DNA of 64,000 bases from DTYU01 sp040757355 (GTDB lineage Bacteria > Bacillota > Desulfotomaculia > Desulfotomaculales > Ammonificaceae). Every line of letters begins with the position of its first letter. The first letter of the stretch is position 1. The position numbers were made by a program, and so were the translations under genes. Below the pieces are notes generated by a model. That model searched no databases, was not told the origin of the DNA, and saw nothing but the letters and a program-made list of their open reading frames with translations. The stretch is from positions 29,496 through 93,495 of the forward strand of contig JBFLWY010000004.1 of assembly GCA_040757355.1 (NCBI GenBank), written 5' to 3'. This document shows positions 25,797 to 35,313 of this stretch, piece by piece.

Positions 25797-26606
25797 TCAA
25801 TTCTCACCTTTAAAAAACCGCTGCCACTCCTCCTTCCCGAGGAAGCTCTCCTCCACGTTCACCTCCATCTCCTGGAACATCTTATAGGGAACGGCGAAGG
25901 TGAACAGGTCTTTCCCAAGTTGTTTGCGTACATTTTTCCGAGCGGACAGGTCCACCAGGCCGATGACGGCGCGGGGAGTTTCGGACTGCGCTTCCCGGTA
26001 AGGGAAGATGCCGAGCGACTGACATCCGGCGCAGAACGGGACGATCACGCTTTCGTTGCTCTCCCGCGGGTAGTTCGCCAGAACCGTAAGGGCGGCAAGC
26101 TGGTCGGGGTTGGCGAGGAAGATGACGACCATAGGGGGTTCTTCGTCAGGAGCCACCTCTTTTAGCGGCTTGAAGACAACGTATTTCGCAGGGATATCGG
26201 TGATCGGCATAAGCTCAACGAACTTCTTTACCAGTTCCGGCGACTTGATGTACCTCTCCCCGTGTAGCAGGTTCTCGACGAATTCTTCCCGGTGCGTCTT
26301 GATCATTTCCCGTCTCAGTCCGAGGTGCGCGCTCCCCGTAGACAGGAAGCGGCAGAAGGCTTCGACGCCGCCCTGCCAATTTAGGTACTGGTTGCCGAAC
26401 CCCAGGCCCGTGCCGCCGCCTAAGCAGCCGAAGGTTTTGCGGTCTGCCGCAGCGGTTTTGCCCCCGGCCGCGTTGGCAAAAAGCCACATCACGCATCCCC
26501 AGCCGCCTTCTTTGAACTGCATCGCCGCGTCTGGTTTCTCATCGGTCCACAGAAGGGCCACGGGGCCAAACTTCAGGCTGAGGGCAGCGGCAATTTTGCT
26601 TTCCAT
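25797..26606 (-). CDS. DUF169 family protein
   Basis: A 269-residue DUF169 protein, start at ATG 26606 with GGAGGA upstream. Conserved features include GPVALLWTDEKPD, a Cys-containing GGWGCVMWLFANAAGGKTAA segment, CLGGGTGLGFGNQY, and VPFCAGCQSLGIFP with a possible metal or cofactor-binding Cys pair. The family is common in anaerobes and often linked to redox or metal metabolism, but its function is not established. Monocistronic; its divergent neighbour begins 249 bp away. Confidence 0.82.
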   Translation of the reverse strand: MESKIAAALSLKFGPVALLWTDEKPDAAMQFKEGGWGCVMWLFANAAGGKTAAADRKTFGCLGGGTGLGFGNQYLNWQGGVEAFCRFLSTGSAHLGLRREMIKTHREEFVENLLHGERYIKSPELVKKFVELMPITDIPAKYVVFKPLKEVAPDEEPPMVVIFLANPDQLAALTVLANYPRESNESVIVPFCAGCQSLGIFPYREAQSETPRAVIGLVDLSARKNVRKQLGKDLFTFAVPYKMFQEMEVNVEESFLGKEEWQRFFKGEN

Positions 26607-26855
26607 AAAGCATCCTCCTTCGCGAAGATAATACGCCACCTAAGGTAATCCTTTCAAAAGATTTTACCATAACCAACGGGGTATTGAACGTCCCGCTGTA
26701 AAATTCGCCATCACCACGCCTTCGGTGTATCTACAGCACACCATACCTGGAGCAAAATTCTACTAAACACATATATTACATCATCGAAATCTGTAAAAAG
26801 GGACAGGAATTGGGTGATATATGTCGTATTATACCTGAAAAAGGGGTTGAACGGC

Positions 26856-28928
26856 GTGCGGAAGCGAATTTTGCTTTATTCGGTTGGATTGTTAGTGCTT
26901 TTATCCTTAGCGGTTCTCTCTAACTTCGGTGAGCTTCGGGCATACTTCGCGCCTCAGAACGCCAAGTCCGGTACCACCCCTGAACAAAACGCCTCCCGGC
27001 CTCCCGGAAGCGCGGTGGCGGCTCCGAAACCTACTTTAGATGAGCTGCGGAAACAGGCGCGCGCGGTGAAGGCGAACGAACTCGGTCAGGTGCCCATACT
27101 GGTCTACCACCTGATCGGCAGCAAGGAGGAGCGCTGGACCCGTACGCCCGAGAACCTTCGCAAGGACCTGGCGGAGCTTAACCGGCGTGGGTACGTTACC
27201 GTCTCGCTGACCGACTACTTGACGGGCAACATCAACATTCCCGCCGGTAAATCGCCCGCGGTCCTTACATTTGACGACAGCACCCCCGGCCATTTCCGTC
27301 TCATAGAAAAGAACGGTGAATTGACGGTAGACCCGAACTGCGCAGTGGGTATCCTGCGGGACTTTGCAAAACAGCACCCCGGCTTCGGCAACGCGGCCAC
27401 CTTTTTCATAAACGCCCGTCCGTTCTGCGGTGAGCAGGGACAGGAGAAATACTGGCAGAAGAAGCTGCAAATGCTGGTCGAATGGGGGTTCGAGATCGGC
27501 AACCACACCATGCACCATCTGAACCTGAAAAACCAGCCGCCCCAGAAGATCCGGCAGGAAATCGCCGGTCTGCAGGCGCTCATCCAGCAGGCGGTGCCCG
27601 GCTACACCCCGTCGGCCTTCGCGATTGTCCAGGACGGCCTGCCGCAGCCTTACGATACGGTCGTCCAGGGGACGTACAACGGCACGACGTACCATCACAG
27701 CGGCGTGGTATGGTGGGCATGGAGCGCGGCGCGTTCCCCTTACCATAAGGAGTTTGACCCGTTGCGCCTTCAGCGGATCCAGGTCTTCCAGGACCACGGC
27801 GTGAGTTCACTGACCACGTGGTTGGACCGGATAGAGCCCACGCGTTACGTCAGCGACGGAAACCCCGGGACGATAGCTTTTCCGCAGGGTTGGGAGCAGG
27901 TTCTGGTGGAGAAGCAAAACGCCAAGGTCATTACTTATCAGGCCGAAAAATCCGAGCGGACGCCGGAGCGGGAGCAACAAGCCTTAAACGCGAAAGGGGT
28001 CCATGTAACCTTTTCCTGGGCGTCTTCACAGGAGCGCTGGAGGCAGGTGATCGACCTGGTGAAAGCGACCGGATTGAACACGATTCAACTCGACGTTAAG
28101 GATGAATCCGGCCGCATCGGGTACCTCTCGGAAGTTCAGTTAAGCAGAGACATTGGCGCCGCACAAAACTACCTGAAGATAAGAGACCTGCTTAGAGAAC
28201 TCCGGGCCGAAGGGATATACAGCGTGGCCCGGATTGTTGTCATACGGGACCCGGTACTGGCAAAAAAGAGACCCGACCTGATGGTGCGTACCGCAAGCGG
28301 CTATCCTCTGTCCGGCGGCGTGTGGGTCAACCCGTGTTCCCGGGAAGTCTGGGACTATAACATCGCGCTGGCCAAGGAGGCATACGCACTCGGCTTTGAC
28401 GAGGTGCAGTTCGACTACCTCCGGTTTCCGGAAGGGACGAACGCCTGGACCTCCGTTTACCCCGGCATGGGAAACCGGCACCGGACGGACGTAATCACCG
28501 GCTTCGTCCGCTACGCCCGGGAGCAAATCGGCTGGGAGAAATGGTTGTCGGTGGCGGTATTCGGTTTTATGGGGTACGCTAAGGACGACCAGAAAATCGG
28601 CCAGCGTCCCGAACGGCTGGCTCCCTTTCTGGACTTTCTGTCCCCGATGGCTTACCCTTCCCACTACAGTCCCGGAAATTACGGGTTTTCCAACCCCAAC
28701 GCCCACCCCTACGAAGTGGTGGACGGCACCCTATCTGACTTCGAGAAGTTGATTGACACCAGCGGCTGCCGGCTCCGCCCCTGGCTGCAGGCCTTCACCC
28801 TCGGCCCGCCCCCCTTCGGACCGGCAGAAATTAAGGCGCAGATGAAAGCCACGGTAAAACACGGCATCCAGACCTGGCTCCTCTGGAACCCGTGCGTGAT
28901 CTATCGTCCGGAAGCGCTGCAACAATAA
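26856..28928 (+). CDS. Secreted polysaccharide deacetylase (NodB) fused to a DUF4015 glycoside-hydrolase-like domain
   Basis: About 690 residues from GTG 26856 (AAGGGG nine bases before). Order: an N-terminal signal anchor (ILLYSVGLLVLLSLAVL), a low-complexity linker, a NodB-type deacetylase domain (PILVYHLIGS; LTFDDSTPGHFRL with the metal Asp pair; GNHTMHHLN), then a C-terminal DUF4015 barrel (VHVTFSWASSQERWRQVIDL; VARIVVIRDP; GFDEVQFDYLRFPEG). The two activities would remove acetyl groups from, and cleave, an extracellular glycan. A role in exopolysaccharide or peptidoglycan remodelling is inference. Confidence 0.85.
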   Translation: MRKRILLYSVGLLVLLSLAVLSNFGELRAYFAPQNAKSGTTPEQNASRPPGSAVAAPKPTLDELRKQARAVKANELGQVPILVYHLIGSKEERWTRTPENLRKDLAELNRRGYVTVSLTDYLTGNINIPAGKSPAVLTFDDSTPGHFRLIEKNGELTVDPNCAVGILRDFAKQHPGFGNAATFFINARPFCGEQGQEKYWQKKLQMLVEWGFEIGNHTMHHLNLKNQPPQKIRQEIAGLQALIQQAVPGYTPSAFAIVQDGLPQPYDTVVQGTYNGTTYHHSGVVWWAWSAARSPYHKEFDPLRLQRIQVFQDHGVSSLTTWLDRIEPTRYVSDGNPGTIAFPQGWEQVLVEKQNAKVITYQAEKSERTPEREQQALNAKGVHVTFSWASSQERWRQVIDLVKATGLNTIQLDVKDESGRIGYLSEVQLSRDIGAAQNYLKIRDLLRELRAEGIYSVARIVVIRDPVLAKKRPDLMVRTASGYPLSGGVWVNPCSREVWDYNIALAKEAYALGFDEVQFDYLRFPEGTNAWTSVYPGMGNRHRTDVITGFVRYAREQIGWEKWLSVAVFGFMGYAKDDQKIGQRPERLAPFLDFLSPMAYPSHYSPGNYGFSNPNAHPYEVVDGTLSDFEKLIDTSGCRLRPWLQAFTLGPPPFGPAEIKAQMKATVKHGIQTWLLWNPCVIYRPEALQQ

Positions 28929-28999
28929 TTTACTTTTCACCCGGGACCTATTGTGATAAATATTTTAAGAAACTGAATTTGACCAACGGGGTTTTTGCA

Positions 29000-30439
29000 G
29001 TGAGTAAGTCTTTCTGCGGAAGCAGATTTATACAGGCTTTTCTGTTGAGTACCGTCGCCCTGATCGGCGCCGTCCTTTTTGTATGGGCGTTCGGCCCCGC
29101 CCAGTACCGCATCGACGGCTTTACAGTACACGGCGCGGTCCGTCCTGCGCTCTCCGGAAATACCGTTATTGAATTCCCGCCGCTTGGCACGCTTACGGCA
29201 AAAACACACCGCGCTCTCCTCGAGTGCCGGGTGACCCTGCTTCAGGTGGAAGAAAAGATGGTTACCGACACGCTTAAGAACCCTGATTTAAGCACACTGT
29301 GGGACCGCGTGGAACGGGAAACAATCCGGGCGCTCGGGGTATTTGCCCTGCGTCAATTCCTTTTCGGAATCCTGGGTGCCGTGATTCTTTCCTGGTTTAT
29401 CTTTCGCCTCCCCTTCCGGAGGCTCTACCAGCCCGCGATTGCCGGGCTTCTGCTCACAGCAGCCTGGTTAGCTCCGGCCTACTATACGTACCAGCCAGAG
29501 GCATTCAAGCACCCGTCGTACAGCGGTATGATCGAGGCGGCCCCCCGGGTACTGGCATTCAGCAACGATCTCGTCAGCGGTTTTCACGAATTCAAGTTAA
29601 AAGCCCCCACAATCGCGGCCAATCTTCAGGCATTATTCAACCGCGCCGACAGCCTGAATGCTTCTGCAAACCACGAGGAAGGTATCAGGCTCCTGCTCAT
29701 TTCTGACGTCCACAACAACCCCGTGGGTGCCGCCCTCGCCAGGCAGTTGGCGTCCCGTTTCAACGTCGATGCTGTTTTTGACGCCGGCGACCTGACGGAC
29801 CTCGGCTTGCCCCTGGAGCTAAACCTTATCGAGGACATCAAAAAGTTGGCGGTGCCTTACGTCCTCGCACCGGGTAATCATGATTCGCCTGAGGTGATAA
29901 ACTCCCTATCGTCGCATCCCGGAATACGTGTTTTGGACGGTAGAGTCCTCAACGTAGCCGGTCTGTCAGTTGTCGGCTCACCGGTCCCGTCCGTGAACCG
30001 CCCCGCTCCCGAAGCAGACTCTCCGGCTCAGGAAGAAGCCGAACTCCACGCTCAAGCCGAAGCGCTCGCGGCGGTTCTTGACCGGGCCGAGCGCTCCATA
30101 GATGTACTGATGGTCCATGACCCGCGGGTGGCCCGGCGCTTCATCGGGCGCGTACCGCTGATCGTTTGCGGACACACGCACCGGGTGACGGTCGGCGGCG
30201 ACAGGTCCTCACTACTGTTGAACCCCGGTACAACCGGCGCGTCAGGTATTCGGGGGCTGCAGGCGACAGAAGAAGTGTCTTACACCGCAATGGTGGTCCA
30301 ACTAGATGCGTCCAAACGACCGGTTGGAGTAAACATCATCACCTACCGGCCACGGGAAGGCAGCTTCCGCGTCGAGCACCGGACAATCCTCGACCCGGCA
30401 ACCCAAAGTGATGGGCTCACCCTCGCCCCAGAACCTTAA
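29000..30439 (+). CDS. Membrane-anchored metallophosphoesterase
   Basis: A 479-residue protein from GTG 29000 (upstream in-frame codons lack a ribosome-binding site). Two N-terminal hydrophobic regions (residues ~10-32, ~115-170) anchor an extracytoplasmic or membrane-associated calcineurin-type domain: LLISDVHNNPVG, DAGDLTDLG, LAPGNHDSPE and IVCGHTHRV, the full metal-ligand set. Substrate unknown. It starts 71 bp after the deacetylase gene on the same strand and may be co-transcribed. Confidence 0.82.
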   Translation: MSKSFCGSRFIQAFLLSTVALIGAVLFVWAFGPAQYRIDGFTVHGAVRPALSGNTVIEFPPLGTLTAKTHRALLECRVTLLQVEEKMVTDTLKNPDLSTLWDRVERETIRALGVFALRQFLFGILGAVILSWFIFRLPFRRLYQPAIAGLLLTAAWLAPAYYTYQPEAFKHPSYSGMIEAAPRVLAFSNDLVSGFHEFKLKAPTIAANLQALFNRADSLNASANHEEGIRLLLISDVHNNPVGAALARQLASRFNVDAVFDAGDLTDLGLPLELNLIEDIKKLAVPYVLAPGNHDSPEVINSLSSHPGIRVLDGRVLNVAGLSVVGSPVPSVNRPAPEADSPAQEEAELHAQAEALAAVLDRAERSIDVLMVHDPRVARRFIGRVPLIVCGHTHRVTVGGDRSSLLLNPGTTGASGIRGLQATEEVSYTAMVVQLDASKRPVGVNIITYRPREGSFRVEHRTILDPATQSDGLTLAPEP

Positions 30440-30657
30440 GTTTTTTCCACAAGAAGGCTCGTGAGACGACCAAAACCACGTCCAAGGCCTTGCCTTTACT
30501 CGTATTTGCATACATCAGTGCGTCTTAATGTAAGGTAAGTATTCAGGCTTCCCGTCGGGCGCGGCGATAAACGGCGCAGTGCTTCGTCATACTCGCCGTC
30601 CGGGTCCTCACGTACCATTTAAGAGGTGAGATGTGGGAGGTTAGAGGTGAGATTTTT

Positions 30658-30740
30658 GCCCTGGCAAAAAAACAGGCAGTTTTCACAACAATTAAGGTTT
30701 TTATGAAATTGCTACTTACCAAGTTGAATTGAGTGCTGGG
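30658..30740. repeat. Dispersed hairpin element, copy E1 (left end missing)
   Basis: Interior GCCCTGGCAAAA...GCTACTTACCAAGTTGAA and right end TGAGTGCTGGG match copies B and F2, including the following GTTCCTCGC. The left CCCAGCACTC end is absent, so this copy is truncated. Confidence 0.7.
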
Positions 30741-30766
30741 TTCCTCGCACTGCTTGTTTCTCGCCG

Positions 30767-30837
30767 CCCCGCACTCAACTCAGTCGGTAAAAGCAGCGTA
30801 GCTCCGGTGACCTTTGCACACGGAGTTGAGTGCGGGG
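30767..30837. repeat. Dispersed hairpin element, copy E2 with a compensatory end change (71 bp)
   Basis: Ends CCCCGCACTCAACTC (30767-30781) and GAGTTGAGTGCGGGG (30823-30837). Relative to the family, A has become C on the left and T has become G on the right, so pairing is kept. Confidence 0.8.
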
Positions 30838-30906
30838 TAAGTGGTGGGTTGAAGGATAAATAGTTACACGTAAAGGAGCGGGAGACTTTGCGTGAGGGGT
30901 TTTTAA

Positions 30907-32325
30907 CTAATCGGTCAGCTTGCGGCTGTTGCCCGCCGCCACTTCTCTTACCCCGTTCATGAGCGCGTGGATCGCCGCGGTTTTATCCGACGCTTCGCCT
31001 ATCTCGCCGCGCGCGGCGCTCGGGGTGAGCGCGACCGGGACCGTGCGCAAGAGAATCTTCAAGTCGAGCAGCAGCGAGTAATTCCGGATGTAATACAGGT
31101 CATACCGGAGTTTGTCCTCCGGCGAAGTCGTATAGCGCCCGTAAACCTGCGCCATACCAGTAAGTCCGGGCTTGACCAGGTGACGGTAATGGTACGCCGG
31201 ATGGGCCCTGGTATACTCATCAACGAAAACCGGCCGTTCCGGGCGCGGCCCTACCAGGCTCATCTCCCCTTTGAGCACGTTAAATAGCTGGGGAAGTTCA
31301 TCAAGCCTTGTAGCCCGCAGGACCCTCCCCACCCGGGTTATCCTGGGGTCACCGGCCTGCGCGAGCACCGGGCCGGTCTCCTTCTCTGCGTTATCGATCA
31401 TCGTCCGGAACTTAAGCAGGCGAAAAAGGCAGCCGCGAAGCCCCACCCGCTCCTGAAGATAAAAAATCGGTCCCGGTGAGGACAGACGAACCAGCAGTGC
31501 AATCGAACCCAATAAGGGGCCGGCCGCCGATAAAACAAACGCCGCCACCCCGATGTCGACAGCGCGCTTAACAGCGGCCTGAACGGCGGACATGCGGATG
31601 TCCTCAACCCGGAGAACCGGCAGGTCTTCGAGTTCAATGACCTTTGCCCCGGTCAGCATAACCTCGTACAACTCCGGTACCAGATAGACATCCCGCCCCG
31701 CCTCGAGGCACGCTGCTACTACTGCGGCCTTTGCCGAAGGCGGCACGCCCGGTCCGACCACAACTCCGTCCGCGTCAGCCAGTTCCCTTTTGAACCCAGG
31801 GTCTTGCGGGTCAACCACCGCCTTGATGTAAAAAAGGCGTTTCGGCAGGTCCAACAGTTTTTCCAACAACGGCCGAACCGTTTCCGCCGCGCCTACCACA
31901 AGCAGGCCCCTCCGCCCGTGGAGCCAGCGGTCCACATACCAGCAAACGCCCCGCCAGGCCAGAACGCCGCCGAACTGGGCAAAGGCGCCGAGCACCAAGA
32001 CGCTGCGCGGGAAGGCAAAACCGCGCACCCAGAATGCAATGGCCGCAGTGGCAAGGGAAACCCCCACGATGGCGGGCACAAGCGCCCGCACGACCGGTAC
32101 AAACCCACCCAGGTTTCGTTCATAAAGCCCCAGACCTGCGAAGAGCAAGACCGCGACGATGCTCGCCCAGGGAAGCGTGTCCACCAGCGCGTTAAAGTTG
32201 GCGGCCGGCAGGGATCCGCCGAAACGCAGGTAGAACACCAGAACCAGCGCGAAATTCAGGACAGCCAGGTCGCCTGCGCCTGTAAGCCATAGTGGAAACC
32301 GCCGCGGAAGTTTTCTTTCCATCAA
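30907..32325 (-). CDS. Polyprenyl-phosphate sugar-1-phosphate transferase (exopolysaccharide initiation)
   Basis: A 472-residue WbaP/EpsL-type initiating transferase. Four or five N-terminal helices and a CoA-binding-like middle (GLLVVGAAETVRPLLE) precede the catalytic bacterial sugar transferase domain: a final helix, RLLKFRTMIDNAE, RATRLDELPQLFNVLKGEMS, VGPRPERPVF and VKPGLTGMAQV. It links the first sugar of a repeat unit to undecaprenyl phosphate. First of a minus-strand sugar set in reverse order with the GT4 and rfbD genes. Confidence 0.92.
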   Translation of the reverse strand: MMERKLPRRFPLWLTGAGDLAVLNFALVLVFYLRFGGSLPAANFNALVDTLPWASIVAVLLFAGLGLYERNLGGFVPVVRALVPAIVGVSLATAAIAFWVRGFAFPRSVLVLGAFAQFGGVLAWRGVCWYVDRWLHGRRGLLVVGAAETVRPLLEKLLDLPKRLFYIKAVVDPQDPGFKRELADADGVVVGPGVPPSAKAAVVAACLEAGRDVYLVPELYEVMLTGAKVIELEDLPVLRVEDIRMSAVQAAVKRAVDIGVAAFVLSAAGPLLGSIALLVRLSSPGPIFYLQERVGLRGCLFRLLKFRTMIDNAEKETGPVLAQAGDPRITRVGRVLRATRLDELPQLFNVLKGEMSLVGPRPERPVFVDEYTRAHPAYHYRHLVKPGLTGMAQVYGRYTTSPEDKLRYDLYYIRNYSLLLDLKILLRTVPVALTPSAARGEIGEASDKTAAIHALMNGVREVAAGNSRKLTD

Positions 32326-32355
32326 TCACCAGACCCGGAACTAAATTTCGACACT

Positions 32356-33522
32356 TTAGATTTCGCTATCAGCGCCGGTTTTCCTGCCGTTCCCGCCCTT
32401 GAGGTAGCGCCGGTAAATTCCGGCCATTACCGTGCGGACCTGCGCCAGTTCGTACTCCTGTACCCGCCGCTTCCCTTCTTGTCCAAACCTGGCTCTGAGT
32501 TCCCTATCTCTTAGGAGTTGCAACAGCACCCTCGCGGTTCCCGCTACGTCTCCCAATTGTACAAGATACCCCGTCCTGCCGTCAATCACGAGGTCTCTGC
32601 TCCCGCGAACGTCTGTCGCCACTACCGGTTTCCCTGCCGCCATAGCTTCCAAAACAACCCGTGGAAGCCCCTCCCGTTTAGACGTCAGGACTACAATGTC
32701 CGCCGCTGCCAACAGCCTCGGTACGTCTCGCCGAAAACCTAAGAACCGCACATGACGCCCCAAGCCCAGCATCCCTGCAAGCCTTTCCAATTCCGGACGT
32801 CTTTCACCCGAGCCGGCCAGCAGCAGTACAGCATCCGGGAACTCACAAGCTACCTTTTTCCAAGCGCGGAGCACCTGTTCGTGGTTCTTAACCCGGCTGA
32901 ACTCGGCAACGACCAGCACAACAGGTGTCTCACCCCTTAAGCCCAACTCCTCCCGGCACCCAGACGATTCAGCAGCAGCTCCGGCAAATAAGACCGTGTC
33001 TACCCCGATGCCGGGCAGGATAAAAACGTCTCCTCGGACCGGTAACGAACGCGCTCTAACATAGTCCTCCCGGTTTACCAGGATTAAGCCGTCCGTCCAC
33101 CGCGCTGCGATCCACTCCATAGGAAAGTAAAGAAGCCAGTTCCGGAGGGGCGCCCCGGTATAAAAATGAAAGCCGTGCGCCGTATAAAGAACGGGGCGAA
33201 AATTTAGTAGGCGGAGAACCAGCCGGGTTATGAAGGCGGCCACGGGAGTGTGGACGTGTACCAGAGCGTAACATTCGCTTGCAAAAAGCCGCCGGAGACT
33301 AAGAAATGCCCGCAGGTTCTGTAGGGACAGGGGCCGCCGCCGAAAAGGAACCTTGTGCAGCCGGACACCTAACGCAGCGACTAGAGCCTCTTCGCCCGCC
33401 GGATCGCAGGCGACCTCCACCTCGTATCCCCATTCCTGAAGCAACCGGACATAAGGCACGTGAAACGCCAATAGGTGCCTGGCCACCGTTGCCACAAATA
33501 ACACCTTCCCGGTTCCCTGCAA
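32356..33522 (-). CDS. GT4-family glycosyltransferase
   Basis: A 388-residue GT-B glycosyltransferase. The N-terminal half has a Gly-rich acceptor loop (VLFVATVARHLLAFH) and LVHVHTPVAAF. The C-terminal GT4 donor domain has VVAEFSRVKNHEQVLRA, FLGFRRDVPRLLAAADI and SKREGLPRVVLEAMAAGKPVVA with the conserved Glu pair. Likely adds the second sugar after the initiating transferase. Spacing to the neighbours is ~30-40 bp, consistent with one transcript. Confidence 0.9.
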   Translation of the reverse strand: MQGTGKVLFVATVARHLLAFHVPYVRLLQEWGYEVEVACDPAGEEALVAALGVRLHKVPFRRRPLSLQNLRAFLSLRRLFASECYALVHVHTPVAAFITRLVLRLLNFRPVLYTAHGFHFYTGAPLRNWLLYFPMEWIAARWTDGLILVNREDYVRARSLPVRGDVFILPGIGVDTVLFAGAAAESSGCREELGLRGETPVVLVVAEFSRVKNHEQVLRAWKKVACEFPDAVLLLAGSGERRPELERLAGMLGLGRHVRFLGFRRDVPRLLAAADIVVLTSKREGLPRVVLEAMAAGKPVVATDVRGSRDLVIDGRTGYLVQLGDVAGTARVLLQLLRDRELRARFGQEGKRRVQEYELAQVRTVMAGIYRRYLKGGNGRKTGADSEI

Positions 33523-33564
33523 AGCCTGAACTCCCCCATAATTAAGGGCGGTTGACCCGCCCCA

Positions 33565-34407
33565 TTAATCCTTTTCGGCAAGGTAGCGCAGGAGCGCATT
33601 TTCCCAGGAAGGTAGGCGGTAACCGATTACCTCTTTCAAAGGAAAACTGTCCAGCGCGGTGTACCGCGGGCGGCGCGCCTGCCGGGGAAAATCGGCGGTC
33701 TTGCACGGAACCAGGTGTGCCTTAGCGCCGCCGGCATCAAGAACCGCACGGGCAAAGTCGTACCACGTGGTCACGCCGGAATTGGTAACGTGAAAGGTAC
33801 CCCGCGCTCCGGCTTTAAGCAGGTCCACAATAGCCCGTGCCGCATCGGGCGCGTAGGTAGGAGAACCGTATTGGTCGTCCACGACCTTGATTTCCCCCTT
33901 GGTCTCGGCAAGTTTTAGCATGGTACCGACAAAGTGGCGGCCGCCCGGCCCGAAAAGCCAGCTCAGGCGCACGATCAGGTAGTCACCGCCCTCTTCCCGG
34001 ATCGCGGCCTCCCCCCACCATTTACTCTCGCCGTAACGGTTTACCGGGCAAGGCGAATCATAGACCTGATAAGGCTCGTCCTTCTCACCGTCAAAGATAT
34101 AATCGGTGCTGATATGAACCAGTTTGATACCTTCCTCCCTGCACAAAGCCGCAAGCTTTTTGGCGGCCAGCCCGTTCACCAGGAAGGCCTGGCGGGGGTC
34201 TTCCTCTGCGGCGTCAACGTTCGTATATGCCGCACAGTTTATCACGGCCTGCGGTCGGTACTCCCGTAAGGCTTCAGCCGTCGCCGCTTCGGAGGTAATA
34301 TCGAGCTGCTGTCTGGTCAGACCGGCGGCTTTCATACGCCGCGAGGCAAGCTCTGCGGTAACCGCCCGCGCGAGCATCCCCGCGGCCCCGGTCACCAGCA
34401 CCTTCAT
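33565..34407 (-). CDS. rfbD: dTDP-4-dehydrorhamnose reductase
   Basis: A 280-residue RmlD, an extended short-chain dehydrogenase that makes dTDP-L-rhamnose. NAD(P) motif VTGAAGMLARAV at the N-terminus, INCAAYTNVDAAEEDP near residue 58, and the catalytic Y-x3-K (NRYGESKWWGE). No rmlABC genes are nearby, so the rest of the pathway lies elsewhere. Confidence 0.93.
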   Translation of the reverse strand: MKVLVTGAAGMLARAVTAELASRRMKAAGLTRQQLDITSEAATAEALREYRPQAVINCAAYTNVDAAEEDPRQAFLVNGLAAKKLAALCREEGIKLVHISTDYIFDGEKDEPYQVYDSPCPVNRYGESKWWGEAAIREEGGDYLIVRLSWLFGPGGRHFVGTMLKLAETKGEIKVVDDQYGSPTYAPDAARAIVDLLKAGARGTFHVTNSGVTTWYDFARAVLDAGGAKAHLVPCKTADFPRQARRPRYTALDSFPLKEVIGYRLPSWENALLRYLAEKD

Positions 34408-34422
34408 GCTACCTACCCCTCT

Positions 34423-35247
34423 CTAACCGGCTACCCATTCCAACTGTGCCGGTCTCTTCAGAATCCCGGCTTCGCGACCGCGCTCAAGGAGTTCGGCAAC
34501 CGCACGTCTTCCTGTGTCCCCAAGGTCAAGCGTCCAGGTATTTACATACATCCCGACAAAACGGTCAGCCTCCCGCTCTCCCAGCCCCCGTGCGAATGAC
34601 AGCGCGTGTTTCAGGCCCTCATCCCGGTGTTCCAAGGCCCACCCGATCGCCTTTGCCAAAAGGCCGTTTATTTCCGTAGCGCGGCCGGCATGCCGGCGGT
34701 GGAGCACATTTCCCCCCAAAGGCAGCGGCAGGCCCGTCTCCCTTTTCCACCACTCCCCGAGGTCTACAACCTTTCTTAATCCTTCCCGGGCATAGGTTAA
34801 CTGACCTTCGTGGATCAACAGCCCGCCTTCAACCTCGCCGGAACTTACCGCCTCGCCGATCCGGTCAAACGGCATTGCTACGGTTACGATTCCCGGGCGC
34901 CAGAGCTTCAGTGCCAGGTAGGCCGTCGTCAGTTCCCCCGGCACCGCGACTGTGGCGGGTTCCACTTCTTCCGCAGCATCCGCTTTCACCACCACGAGCG
35001 GTCCGTAGCCGTCCCCCACGCTTGCCCCGCAGGACAGGAGGAAATACTTGTGCGATACATAAGGATACGCATGGAAGGAGATCGCGGAAATGTCGTAAAT
35101 CCCTTCCAGCGCCGCCCGGTTGAGGGTTTCGATATCCCTCAGGATGTGTTCAAAGGTGTACCCGCCGGTGTCGATTTTACCCGCCGCCAGCGCAGAAAAC
35201 ATAAATGCATCGTCGGCATCGGGACTGTGTGCAAGTGTCAGTAACAT
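34423..35247 (-). CDS. mqnD: 1,4-dihydroxy-6-naphthoate synthase (futalosine menaquinone pathway)
   Basis: A 274-residue MqnD-like periplasmic-binding-fold enzyme. Signature segments: TLAHSPDADDAFMF (residues 4-17), ISAISFHAYPYV, CGASVGDGYGPLVV and the late HRDEGLKHALSFARGLG. It supplies the naphthoate ring of menaquinone, the likely quinol that feeds Qmo. It sits 15 bp from rfbD on the same strand. Confidence 0.88.
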   Translation of the reverse strand: MLLTLAHSPDADDAFMFSALAAGKIDTGGYTFEHILRDIETLNRAALEGIYDISAISFHAYPYVSHKYFLLSCGASVGDGYGPLVVVKADAAEEVEPATVAVPGELTTAYLALKLWRPGIVTVAMPFDRIGEAVSSGEVEGGLLIHEGQLTYAREGLRKVVDLGEWWKRETGLPLPLGGNVLHRRHAGRATEINGLLAKAIGWALEHRDEGLKHALSFARGLGEREADRFVGMYVNTWTLDLGDTGRRAVAELLERGREAGILKRPAQLEWVAG

Positions 35248-35313
35248 TTAGACCGCCCCTCGTTTACCAGTTATTATAACACAAGAGCCCGGTTTGCTTC
35301 CGTCTCAGCATAG

